Position numbers and translations under genes: made by a program | Notes under the pieces: generated by a model | What the model was told of the DNA's origin: nothing | The model's input: the letters and a program-made list of their open reading frames with translations, nothing else | Databases searched by the model: none | From: Verrucomicrobiota bacterium | Lineage (GTDB): Bacteria; Verrucomicrobiota; Verrucomicrobiia; Opitutales; Opitutaceae | NCBI GenBank assembly: GCA_023410155.1 | Contig: JAEYQF010000152.1 | Location: 1 to 14,697 of the forward strand | DNA: 14,697 nucleotides | Direction: 5' to 3' | In this document: positions 7,410-14,088 of the stretch, piece by piece | Numbering within the stretch: the stretch's first letter is position 1 | Layout: each line of letters opens with the position of its first letter

Positions 7410-7793
7410 ATGAAACGCTCCCGGATCATCCTCGTTGGTGGCGTCTTGCTGCTGGCGCAACTCGGGGTTGCGCAGGATGCCGTGCCGGAGCCCATCGACG
7501 ACTACGCGCATCGCGTCGCAGTCTTTGCCAACGGTGAAGCGGGAGACCTCAACGCCTGGCGGCGCACGGCCGACGCGGCGATCGTGGGCAAGTCGGAGCC
7601 GACCCGGCGTCGCTACGCGGAGTTCTACAACGCGCTGGAGCGTTGCGAGCGTCTGCTCAACGAGCTGCGCATCGCGCCGGAGATCGAGTTCGACTGGAGG
7701 CGCGACGCCTACGTGAAGGCCAAGCTGGACCTTTTCAACACGGCGGAAATCGCGCAACTGACCGACGATTCCCCCGCCAGCGTGGCCGAATAG
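7410..7793 (+). CDS. Small secreted protein of unknown function
   Basis: A 127-residue protein with a clear Sec signal peptide: basic MKRSR, a hydrophobic core (about 6-20), and probable cleavage near A21. The mature part of about 105 residues is charged and mostly helical, with one cysteine (C79) and no motif I recognise. A GGGAG-like ribosome site lies at 7393-7397, which is unusual in this window. The gene is divergent from the U32 gene; the 111-bp gap between them also contains an 8-bp direct repeat (GATTCCCT at 7337 and 7368, 31 bp apart). It ends 9 bp before the stop of the convergent MFS gene, with no terminator between them. Its location is probably periplasmic; the function is unknown. 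Confidence 0.7.
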   Translation: MKRSRIILVGGVLLLAQLGVAQDAVPEPIDDYAHRVAVFANGEAGDLNAWRRTADAAIVGKSEPTRRRYAEFYNALERCERLLNELRIAPEIEFDWRRDAYVKAKLDLFNTAEIAQLTDDSPASVAE

Positions 7794-7802
7794 CGCCGAC
7801 GT

Positions 7803-9041
7803 TTATTCAGCGGCGGCGAAGCTCGCACGGGGCACGGCCGCGTGCGGAGCGTGCCGGCACAGGCGGCGGGCCAGCAGGTAGGTGAGCCCGAAGAACGTGA
7901 CGGTGGCGAATCCAACTTTTGGATACCCCAACAGTCGTCCGCCGGGGCCCGCCGTGATCAGCAGACCTGCGGTGACATTGGCGAGACTGCCGGCCGCTTG
8001 CTGGACAGCGGAGTTGACGCTCATGAAACCGCCGCGGTAACGCGATTCGACCGCGCTCGTGAGCATGGCCATCGCTGGCGTGAAGCGCCCGGACATCGTC
8101 ACCATGAACAGCGCGGTCATCGCCATGGCGACCGCGAGCGGCGCAGGCGGAAGGTGCGTGAGGATCAAGATCACGACGGAGGCCGCGAGCGACAGCCAGC
8201 CGAGCACGGCGAGTTTGTTGTGGCGGTCGCAGAGCCGGCCGATGGCGGGCATCGAGAAGAACGTGCAAACTCCGCCAGCGGCATAGATCTTCCAAAGCTC
8301 CGACTCCGCGATCCCGACATTGGCCACCATCGTGGGAGCGAGGAAGGGAATCACCAATCCGCCGGCGAACACCAACGCGGCGCTCATGAGGAAGCCCCGC
8401 CGGTGGAGCGAGTGGGAGACGATCTCGCGCATCTGCTGCCACGGGTGGGCCACCGTGTGAGCCGCGGGCAGCGCTGGCAGCGAGCGCGCGCCGATCGCGA
8501 ACACCACCACGCTCAAACCAGCCAGCAGGAAAAAGGGAGCGTGCCATTCGTATTGCTCGGCCAGCATCAACCCGAGCGGCACGCCGAGGACCGAAGCGAT
8601 GGGAAACGCCGACATCACCAGTCCCATCGCACGCCCGATGCGTTCGGGCGGGATCACGTCACCGACCATGGCCGTGACGACGGCGCCCGCGAGTCCGCCG
8701 AATCCGCCGGCCGCGAAGCGCGCAATCAGCAACGTGTGATAGGTAGGCGCGAGAGCACAACCGAGCGTGGCGAGACCAAAGCCCGCGTAGAGGCAGAGGA
8801 GGGCTCGGCGGCGATCGTAGCGATCGAGCACGAAGCCGCCCGCGAGTCCGGTAAGCGCGGCGGCGATGCTGTAGGCTGCGACCAGATAAGTGAATTGCGC
8901 GGGCGAGATCGAGAAGACGCGCATCAGGTGCGACCCGAGCGGCATCATGATCATGAAGTCCAGGATGTGCGTGAACTGCACAGCCACCAACGTGAACAGG
9001 ATCGCGCGCTCGCGGCCGGGTGTCTGGGCGTGTGTGGCCAT
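7803..9041 (-). CDS. MFS transporter (DHA1-like, 12 TM)
   Basis: A 412-residue polytopic membrane protein with about twelve hydrophobic helices. Motif A of the major facilitator superfamily is visible between TM2 and TM3 (G69, D73, R74, D76-R79), and a weaker copy lies in the second half (about 264-276, with GRLCDRHNK). A hydrophilic central loop (about 190-215) separates the halves. The family exports drugs, sugars or metabolites by proton antiport; the substrate cannot be deduced. Start at 9041 gives a short polar N-terminus before TM1. The gene lies 77 bp downstream of pyruvate kinase on the same strand, but a terminator-like hairpin sits between them, so it is probably transcribed from its own promoter. 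Confidence 0.85.
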   Translation of the reverse strand: MATHAQTPGRERAILFTLVAVQFTHILDFMIMMPLGSHLMRVFSISPAQFTYLVAAYSIAAALTGLAGGFVLDRYDRRRALLCLYAGFGLATLGCALAPTYHTLLIARFAAGGFGGLAGAVVTAMVGDVIPPERIGRAMGLVMSAFPIASVLGVPLGLMLAEQYEWHAPFFLLAGLSVVVFAIGARSLPALPAAHTVAHPWQQMREIVSHSLHRRGFLMSAALVFAGGLVIPFLAPTMVANVGIAESELWKIYAAGGVCTFFSMPAIGRLCDRHNKLAVLGWLSLAASVVILILTHLPPAPLAVAMAMTALFMVTMSGRFTPAMAMLTSAVESRYRGGFMSVNSAVQQAAGSLANVTAGLLITAGPGGRLLGYPKVGFATVTFFGLTYLLARRLCRHAPHAAVPRASFAAAE

Positions 9042-9078
9042 CGAGCGCGGACAGTGTCACCCACCGCGAAAACCGCAA

Positions 9079-9110
9079 CCGCCGGGGGTGCGCCCAGCGC
9101 ACGCCGGCGG
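9079..9110 (-). terminator. Terminator-like hairpin after pyruvate kinase
   Basis: CCGCCGG (9079-9085) pairs with CCGGCGG (9104-9110) and GTGCGC (9088-9093) with GCGCAC (9097-9102), leaving a small internal loop and a CCA/TGG loop. Read on the minus strand, the hairpin starts 8 bp after the pyruvate kinase stop and is followed by TTGCGGTTTT. The stem is strong but the T-tract is interrupted, so termination efficiency is uncertain. Confidence 0.5.
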
Positions 9111-9118
9111 CGCAAAAC

Positions 9119-10546
9119 TCAACGCACAGTGCGCAGCTGCACCGCGTCGACCAAACGATCCAGGGAGAGGATATCGGTGACGATGATCAGCTTGTCGCCC
9201 GGCTCCACGCGGCGGAGGCGTTTCAGCACGGTGATGGCGTTCTCGATCGTGGCGTCGGGGTCGCTCGCGAACGGCATCTGCACGGGATCCACCGCGCGCA
9301 GCAAGCGCAACTGACGCTGCACCTCCACCGATGGCGTGAAGGCGAGAATCGGTGCCGTCGGCGGGCGAAGTGCCGCGAGGCCAGTCGCCATGAAGCCATG
9401 GCGGGTAAACGTCAAAAGCTTCGACCCGGGCATCTGGTTCGCGAGGACGACGGCAGAGTGGAGGATCTTCATCTTCTCGCGATCGATGCTCACGAACGGA
9501 TGCTCCTGCGCGTCGTCCTGCGACTCGATGCGCCGCGCGATTTTGTCGAGCATCTCGACGCACTCGAGCGGGTATTTGCCGACCGTGGTCTCGCCAGAGA
9601 GCATGACGCAGTCCGCGAGTTCGAAGACGGCGTTGGCCACGTCGGTGATCTCCGCGCGGGTGGGCACCGGTTGCGAGATCATCGATTCGAGCATGTGGGT
9701 GGCGATGATCACAGGGCGGCCGTGCTTCAAGCAGGCGCGCACGGCCCGGCGCTGGATGACCGGCAGATCCTCGAAGGGGCACTCGATGCCGAGGTCGCCG
9801 CGGGCCACCATCAGCGCGTCGCAGGCCTGCACGATTTCATCGAGATTCGCGATCGCCGTCTGATCCTCGATCTTCGCGATGATATGCGCCTTCGACTTAT
9901 GCTTGGTGAGAAACTCGCGCAGCATCTCGACGTCCTTGCCCTCGCGCACGAACGAGAGCGCCACGAAGTCGATGCCCTCCTCGATGCCGACGAGCGTATC
10001 GCCGCGATCCTTCTCGGTGAACGAGGGCAGATTGACCCGCACGCCGGGCAGATTGATGTGCCGGCGGGAACTGAGCTGGCCGGGGATCAGGACGCGGCAG
10101 CGGATGCGCGTATCATTTTTCTCCAGCACTTCGAGGCGGATGAGCCCGTTGTCGACGAGGACGGTGTCGCCGACCTGGATGTCTTTGACCAGATCGCGAT
10201 AGTTGACGTCGACGGAGCGGATCTCCTCCACGCCCTCGCGAGAACCGCCCGGTTGAACGGTGAAATCGAAGATTTCGCCGGGTTGCAGTTCGATGGGAGC
10301 CACCAGATCGCCCGTGCGGATCTCCGGCCCCTTGATGTCCATCATCACCGCGACTTCGCGGCCGAGTCGGGCGCTGACCTGGCGGATGCGGCGGATGATG
10401 GTGCGCGTCCATTCATGCTTCGCGTGCGCCATGTTGATGCGGACGATATCAGCGCCCGCGCGAATCAGCTTTTCGAGCATGGCTTCGCTCTCGGTCGCAG
10501 GACCGAGCGTGAAGATGATCTTGGTGCGACGGAATGGATTCGACAT
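9119..10546 (-). CDS. pyk: Pyruvate kinase
   Basis: A 475-residue glycolytic enzyme converting phosphoenolpyruvate and ADP to pyruvate and ATP. Family motifs are in order: TKIIFTLGPATES (8-20), RINMAH (36-41), DIKGPEIRTG (70-79), the B domain (about 80-180), catalytic IIAKIE with K225 and E227, MVARGDLGIE (246-255), ATHMLES (282-288), SGETTVGKYP (317-326), and a complete C-terminal regulatory domain to 475. Start is placed at the ATG at 10546 because the family begins there; the frame is open 54 bp further. Two positions that bind potassium in typical enzymes are changed: the Ser of NFS is A40 and the Thr of DTKGPE is I71, while the Glu of GPE (E75) is kept. ATQMLES also reads ATHMLES. Metal and effector requirements may therefore differ. 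A long inverted repeat lies 35-66 bp upstream of the start. Confidence 0.93.
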   Translation of the reverse strand: MSNPFRRTKIIFTLGPATESEAMLEKLIRAGADIVRINMAHAKHEWTRTIIRRIRQVSARLGREVAVMMDIKGPEIRTGDLVAPIELQPGEIFDFTVQPGGSREGVEEIRSVDVNYRDLVKDIQVGDTVLVDNGLIRLEVLEKNDTRIRCRVLIPGQLSSRRHINLPGVRVNLPSFTEKDRGDTLVGIEEGIDFVALSFVREGKDVEMLREFLTKHKSKAHIIAKIEDQTAIANLDEIVQACDALMVARGDLGIECPFEDLPVIQRRAVRACLKHGRPVIIATHMLESMISQPVPTRAEITDVANAVFELADCVMLSGETTVGKYPLECVEMLDKIARRIESQDDAQEHPFVSIDREKMKILHSAVVLANQMPGSKLLTFTRHGFMATGLAALRPPTAPILAFTPSVEVQRQLRLLRAVDPVQMPFASDPDATIENAITVLKRLRRVEPGDKLIIVTDILSLDRLVDAVQLRTVR

Positions 10547-10580
10547 ACGGGTGCACGCCAGCAGGCGGTATGTCCCGACG

Positions 10581-10612
10581 CAAAGGCAAAGGACGTCCAA
10601 CGTTTGCCTTTG
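10581..10612. promoter_or_regulatory. 10-bp perfect inverted repeat upstream of pyruvate kinase
   Basis: CAAAGGCAAA (10581-10590) and TTTGCCTTTG (10603-10612) are perfect inverted arms with a 12-bp centre that begins with the palindrome GGACGTCC (10591-10598). It lies 35-66 bp upstream of the pyruvate kinase ATG and 42-73 bp after the stop of the metallo-beta-lactamase-fold gene. A dimeric repressor/activator site or a 5'-leader hairpin is more likely than a terminator, because no T-tract follows on the minus strand. A further 6-bp inverted repeat (GTTTGC / GCAAAC, 10648-10663) spans the stop codon of the neighbouring gene. Confidence 0.5.
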
Positions 10613-10653
10613 AGGGTGAAATTAGTGTTACCGAAAAGCCCCGGGCGGTTTGC

Positions 10654-11454
10654 TCATGCAAACTCGTGCCAGGGTGTCCCGCCGCCGGGCGCGACGATCG
10701 AGAATCCACAGTTGCGGGCCACAAGGATCGGGCCGCACGCACTTTCCACGGCCGCCAGCGAGTTGCAGTCGCGGCTCAGATGCGTGAAAAACACATGGCG
10801 CCAGCGGGCTTCCGCGATGGATTCGAGCAGTTCGCGTGCGGCGAGGTTCGACAAATGGCCATGGCGTCCGCCGATCCGCTGCTTTGTCGGCCAAGGACGA
10901 CGCAGGTCAGCCTTGAGCATCTCGGGACAATGATTGGCCTCGACCACGAGCACGTCGGCTGCGCGGATGTGCTCGCGCACATGCTGCGGCGCATGACCGA
11001 GATCCGTGAGAAAGGCCAGTGAGCGACGCGGTGAGAACAGATCGCCATCGGCGCCGCAGGTGAAGCGATAGCCCACCGGCTCCTGCGCATCATGGGGCAC
11101 CGCAAACGTGTCGACCTCGAGATCGCGAAAACGGAAGCGCGCGCCGGTCTGGAAGATCTGCCAATCGGGTCGGTGCTCCAGTCCACTCTGCACGGCGCGG
11201 GCGGTCGGAGCATTGGCAAAAACCTTGATGTGCGGGAAACGCTTCAGGCCTTCGATGCCGGTGGCGTGGTCCCCGTGTTCGTGCGTGAGAAACACCGCGT
11301 CGATCCGCTCCAGGGATTCGCCGACAGCGGCGAGGAGTTGCCCGAGTTTACGCGCGGAAAAACCCGCGTCGACGAGCACGCGCGCGTTCTCCGATTGCAG
11401 CAGCGCGGCGTTGCCGGAACTGCCCGAACCGAGAATGCAGAAGCGAAGCGCCAT
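10654..11454 (-). CDS. YycJ/WalJ-like metallo-beta-lactamase-fold hydrolase
   Basis: A 266-residue cytoplasmic protein. The metal-binding motif HEHGDH lies at 58-63, with further likely ligands or motif residues H121, D151 (TDLG), H175 (EANH), H200 (HLSN) and H225 (THLSRD-N). The N-terminal LGSGSSGN (8-15) and the C-terminal HLSRDCN are typical of the YycJ group. In Firmicutes the homologue sits beside the WalRK kinase pair and has been linked to cell-wall homeostasis or nuclease activity; there is no walRK here, so only hydrolase fold and metal site can be stated. Start at 11454 matches the family N-terminus; upstream in-frame sequence is Arg-rich and looks non-coding. It is divergent from the pterin genes across a 116-bp gap. 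Confidence 0.85.
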   Translation of the reverse strand: MALRFCILGSGSSGNAALLQSENARVLVDAGFSARKLGQLLAAVGESLERIDAVFLTHEHGDHATGIEGLKRFPHIKVFANAPTARAVQSGLEHRPDWQIFQTGARFRFRDLEVDTFAVPHDAQEPVGYRFTCGADGDLFSPRRSLAFLTDLGHAPQHVREHIRAADVLVVEANHCPEMLKADLRRPWPTKQRIGGRHGHLSNLAARELLESIAEARWRHVFFTHLSRDCNSLAAVESACGPILVARNCGFSIVAPGGGTPWHEFA

Positions 11455-11533
11455 GGGACGGTTTCTTGAACGCCCGCGCGCCAGCCGGCGCAAGCGGTTT
11501 CTCGCGCATGCAGGAGACGTCGCGCGCAGGCGA

Positions 11534-11561
11534 TTGACCGAGCGGGCTTTTGTGCTACTCC
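11534..11561 (+). promoter_or_regulatory. Promoter of the pterin gene cluster
   Basis: TTGACC (11534-11539) and TACTCC (11556-11561, preceded by TGTGC, an extended -10-like TG) are spaced 16 bp apart. Initiation would fall near 11568, about three bases before the ATG at 11571, giving a nearly leaderless message. Spacing and -10 sequence are almost the same as in the promoter of the U32 gene. The call is from pattern only. Confidence 0.45.
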
Positions 11562-11570
11562 TGACCCTCC

Positions 11571-12056
11571 ATGCCGAAACGTCCTGCCGAAAAATCCTCC
11601 GCCCGCGGTCCCGTGCCACGCGTGCTGAAAGGCACGGTCTACATCACGCGGCAGGTTCACTTCAACTCCGCGCACCGGCTGCACAATCCCTCCAAGAGCC
11701 AGGCGTGGAACGTGAAGCAATACGGCCTTTGCACCAACCCGCACTGGCATGGCCACAACTACGTCATGGAGGTCACGGTCGCTGGTGAACCCGACGCGGA
11801 CACCGGCTACATCATGGATTTGTCGGAGCTGAAGCGCATCGTGCATGCAGCGGTCGTCGATCGTTGCGATCACCGCAATCTCAACACCGACGTCGAATTC
11901 CTCCGCGGCATCATCCCGTCCACCGAGAACCTCACGATCGCGTTCTGGGCCGAGATCGAGAAACTCCTGCCTGCCAACGCGCGCCTGTATCGAGTCCGCT
12001 TATACGAGACGCCGCGCAACTACGCCGAGTATCTCGGCCCCCAAGGCCGTCCCTGA
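11571..12056 (+). CDS. 6-pyruvoyl-tetrahydropterin synthase (PTPS-type member of the QueD/PTPS family)
   Basis: A 161-residue enzyme of the T-fold. Zinc ligands H35 (SAH), H60 and H62 (HGH) are present. The catalytic set resembles that of mammalian PTPS: C54 in the C-x5-H-G-H arrangement, D100-H101 (CDHRNLN), and pterin-anchoring E146 in LYETPRN. Typical QueD has C-x3-H-G-H. This argues that the product is 6-pyruvoyl-tetrahydropterin from dihydroneopterin triphosphate rather than the queuosine precursor 6-carboxy-tetrahydropterin, although QueD-type activity cannot be excluded. About 20 N-terminal residues are extra and basic. The start at 11571 lies just after a promoter-like element. FolE2, which makes the substrate, follows 77 bp downstream, and a sepiapterin-reductase-like gene follows that. 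Confidence 0.85.
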   Translation: MPKRPAEKSSARGPVPRVLKGTVYITRQVHFNSAHRLHNPSKSQAWNVKQYGLCTNPHWHGHNYVMEVTVAGEPDADTGYIMDLSELKRIVHAAVVDRCDHRNLNTDVEFLRGIIPSTENLTIAFWAEIEKLLPANARLYRVRLYETPRNYAEYLGPQGRP

Positions 12057-12133
12057 TCCCTTTCGCTCCGGCCGCCTTCCGTGAGGAAGCGCTGGCGGTT
12101 ATCGTCACCCGCCCGGCCACGCCCAAAAACGAC

Positions 12134-13111
12134 ATGAAAAAGAAAGCCATGTATCTCCATCAGTCCGCGAGCGGCGCGCCTCCGCGCATCGTTCGCGGCT
12201 ACGATGAAAAATTCCGCAGCACGCCGGCGTATCGCGCCTCGCTGCCCGACATGATGGAGGCCGCGCACGACGCGATCCAGGGCGCCAACGTGCCCATCCA
12301 GCAGGTCGGCGTGCATAATTTCCGTCTGCCACTCAAGTTTCGCACGAAGCAGAAGGAAATCCTCACGCTCGAGGCCAGCGTCACGGGCACCGTGTCGCTC
12401 CAAGCCGAGCTCAAGGGCATCAACATGAGCCGCATCGTGCGCTCGTTCTACGACCACAAGGACGAGGTCTTCACCGGCGAGTGGATGGGCAAGATCCTCA
12501 AGTCCTACCTGCGCAACGTGGAGAGCAAGACCGCCCGCCTGAAGATCTCGTTCTCCTACCCGATGGTGCAGCAAAGCCTGCGCAGCGGGCTCGAGGGCTA
12601 TCAATTCTACGACGTGGCCTTTGAAGGCGTGATGACCGCCGAAGGGAAATACCGCCGCTTCATCCACTTCGATTTTGTCTACTCCTCCGCTTGCCCGTGC
12701 TCGGCCGAGCTCACCGAACACGCGCGTGACGCCCGCGGCGCCTACGGCATCCCGCACTCGCAGCGCAGCAAGGCCCGCATCACCATCGAGGAAGCCGACG
12801 GCAAACGCATCTGGATCGAGGATCTTCACGCGATGTGCGTGCGTGCCCTCCGCACCGAGACGCAGGTTATGGTGAAGCGTGAAGACGAGCAGGCTTTCGC
12901 TGAACTCAACGGCGCTTACGTGAAGTTCGTCGAGGACGCCGCCCGCCTGCTTTACCGCGAATTCGATTCCGACAAGCGGATCAGAGACTTCCAGATTGCT
13001 TGCTCTCATCTCGAGTCTCTGCACTCGCACGATGCGGTGAGCGTGATCGCGAAAGGCGTGAAAGGCGGCTTCGCGGCCGACTTCATGGACTTCGGTTCAC
13101 TCGTTTGCTGA
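12134..13111 (+). CDS. folE2: GTP cyclohydrolase IB (FolE2)
   Basis: A 325-residue enzyme that opens GTP to 7,8-dihydroneopterin triphosphate, the first step of pterin, folate and queuosine synthesis. It belongs to the type IB family, which is unrelated in sequence to FolE and can use metals other than zinc. Visible signatures are GINMSR (95-100), CPCS with C187/C189, HSQRS (208-212) in place of HNQRS, and LESLHSHDA (293-301) with E294 and H297. As I recall the gonococcal structure, one Cys, this His, the Glu and the second His form the metal site, and all are present. Length is near the family's usual 260-310 with a small N-terminal extension. The ATG at 12134 is chosen; an ATG at 12149 is also possible. 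No Shine-Dalgarno is visible. The upstream neighbour uses its product. Confidence 0.9.
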   Translation: MKKKAMYLHQSASGAPPRIVRGYDEKFRSTPAYRASLPDMMEAAHDAIQGANVPIQQVGVHNFRLPLKFRTKQKEILTLEASVTGTVSLQAELKGINMSRIVRSFYDHKDEVFTGEWMGKILKSYLRNVESKTARLKISFSYPMVQQSLRSGLEGYQFYDVAFEGVMTAEGKYRRFIHFDFVYSSACPCSAELTEHARDARGAYGIPHSQRSKARITIEEADGKRIWIEDLHAMCVRALRTETQVMVKREDEQAFAELNGAYVKFVEDAARLLYREFDSDKRIRDFQIACSHLESLHSHDAVSVIAKGVKGGFAADFMDFGSLVC

Positions 13112-13120
13112 GCGGAGATC

Positions 13121-13150
13121 GTTCTCGTTCTCTTTCTCTTTCTCGTTCTC
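13121..13150. repeat. Hexanucleotide pyrimidine repeat (five copies)
   Basis: Five tandem hexamers, GTTCTC, GTTCTC, TTTCTC, TTTCTC, GTTCTC, fill most of the 49-bp gap between folE2 and the reductase gene and end 10 bp before its GTG start. The plus strand is almost all pyrimidine. It occupies the place where a ribosome-binding site would be. Copy-number change would alter spacing by 6 bp without shifting a frame. Confidence 0.75.
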
Positions 13151-13160
13151 GATCAGTCGC

Positions 13161-13925
13161 GTGAGCGCGACCGATCGATCGAGGAAAAACAAAGTCGTCC
13201 GCAGCTCCGCGTCTCCGCGCGGACCCGTGGTCGTTGTCACCGGAGCGTCCCAAGGCATCGGCGCGGCCATCGCCGAGGCTTTTGCGCGGGAGATTCCCGG
13301 CGTCCGGCTCGCGCTCGTCGCGCGCAATGAGCGGAACCTGGGCCGCGTCGCCGCGACGTGTGCGAAGCTCGGCGCCGTCGTCGCCGGGTTTCCGTGCGAC
13401 GTCGCAAACGAAGCGTCCGTGGCGACGATGTGCGGAGCGGTGCTGCAGCGATTCCGCCGCGTCGACGTGCTCGTGAACAACGCGGGGAAATTCGAAGGCG
13501 CGGCATTTGCGCAAACCACGGTCGAGCAGTTCGATCGCGTGCTCGCGGCGAATCTGCGCAGCGTGTTCCTGGTCACGCGTGCCTTCCTGCCCGCGATGGT
13601 GGAGCGGCGCAGCGGCGATATTTTCAACATGAGCTCGATCGCCGGGTTGCAGGCGTATCCAGGCGGCGCGGCGTATTGCGCCGCGAAATTTGCGGTAACC
13701 GGCCTGAGCAAAGTCATCAGGGAAGAACTGAAGCCGCAGGGCGTGCGTGTGTGCTGCGTGCACCCCGGAGCGACGTATTCACCTTCTTGGGACGGCTCGG
13801 GTTTCGCCGAGGAGCGGATGATGCCTGCGCGCGATGTCGCGCGACTCTTCGTTGACGTTTATCGGCTTACGCGCCGCACCGTCGTGGAGGAAATCGTGCT
13901 TCGCCCGCAGGGCGGCGATCTCTAG
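13161..13925 (+). CDS. Short-chain dehydrogenase/reductase, sepiapterin-reductase-like
   Basis: A 254-residue NAD(P)H-dependent oxidoreductase with a Rossmann fold. Visible are the cofactor motif TGASQGIG (27-34), NNAG (106-109), N131, catalytic S159, and Y172-K176 (YCAAK). R55 (ARNER) after the second strand favours NADPH. The C-terminal part, with PGATYSPSW (202-210) and RTVVEEIVLRP near the end, is like that of Chlorobium sepiapterin reductase as I remember it. Together with PTPS and FolE2 upstream this supports the last step to tetrahydrobiopterin. Related uncharacterised SDRs also share the C-terminal EEI-LRP-GD pattern, so the substrate is not certain. The GTG at 13161 is the best start in frame; a GTG at 13226 begins inside the first strand. 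It follows folE2 by 49 bp, separated by the hexamer repeat. Confidence 0.82.
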   Translation: MSATDRSRKNKVVRSSASPRGPVVVVTGASQGIGAAIAEAFAREIPGVRLALVARNERNLGRVAATCAKLGAVVAGFPCDVANEASVATMCGAVLQRFRRVDVLVNNAGKFEGAAFAQTTVEQFDRVLAANLRSVFLVTRAFLPAMVERRSGDIFNMSSIAGLQAYPGGAAYCAAKFAVTGLSKVIREELKPQGVRVCCVHPGATYSPSWDGSGFAEERMMPARDVARLFVDVYRLTRRTVVEEIVLRPQGGDL

Positions 13926-13942
13926 CGCGAGCGAGCGTGCGG

Positions 13943-13977
13943 ATTGCACGGCGTTGAAAAACGTCGTCGTGCGCAAT
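13943..13977 (+). terminator. Hairpin after the reductase gene, possible terminator
   Basis: ATTGCACG (from 13943) can pair with CGTGCGCAAT (to 13977) with bulges, and GCGTT with AACGT across a GAAA loop. It begins 17 bp after the stop. No T-tract follows; a G/C-rich palindromic stretch and GTAAATAAATGG come next. Termination or transcript stabilisation are both possible. Confidence 0.3.
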
Positions 13978-14021
13978 GCGGTCCCCGGGGGCCGTAAATA
14001 AATGGAACATGAGGGTAGTGC

Positions 14022-14078
14022 CCTGATGTCAGGCCCTTTCGGTGATGGGTGCCCCGTTGGCACGCGCGCCGCTAATAT
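14022..14078 (+). promoter_or_regulatory. Inverted repeats and -10-like box before the last gene
   Basis: Two short perfect inverted repeats, CCTGA-TG-TCAGG (14022-14033) and GTGCC-CCGTT-GGCAC (14049-14063), precede TAATAT (14073-14078), a good -10 box. Initiation would be near 14085, a few bases before the ATG at 14089. No convincing -35 box is seen at the right distance, so an activator bound at one of the repeats is conceivable. Confidence 0.35.
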
Positions 14079-14088
14079 CCACACACAT

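Noticed and set aside
7842..9314. A 490-codon plus-strand frame opposite the MFS gene.
   Set aside because: The translation is highly charged and low in complexity (Glu, Arg, His, Gly), whereas the minus strand encodes twelve clean membrane helices with motif A.
9020..10933. A long open frame on the plus strand opposite the pyruvate kinase gene.
   Set aside because: It is antisense to a clear enzyme, its translation is rich in Arg, Asp and His without any domain, and long antisense frames are expected at this GC content.
11864..12133. An upstream in-frame extension of FolE2 by 90 codons overlapping the PTPS gene.
   Set aside because: The extension is Arg/Pro-rich and unlike FolE2; the family region begins after the ATG at 12134.
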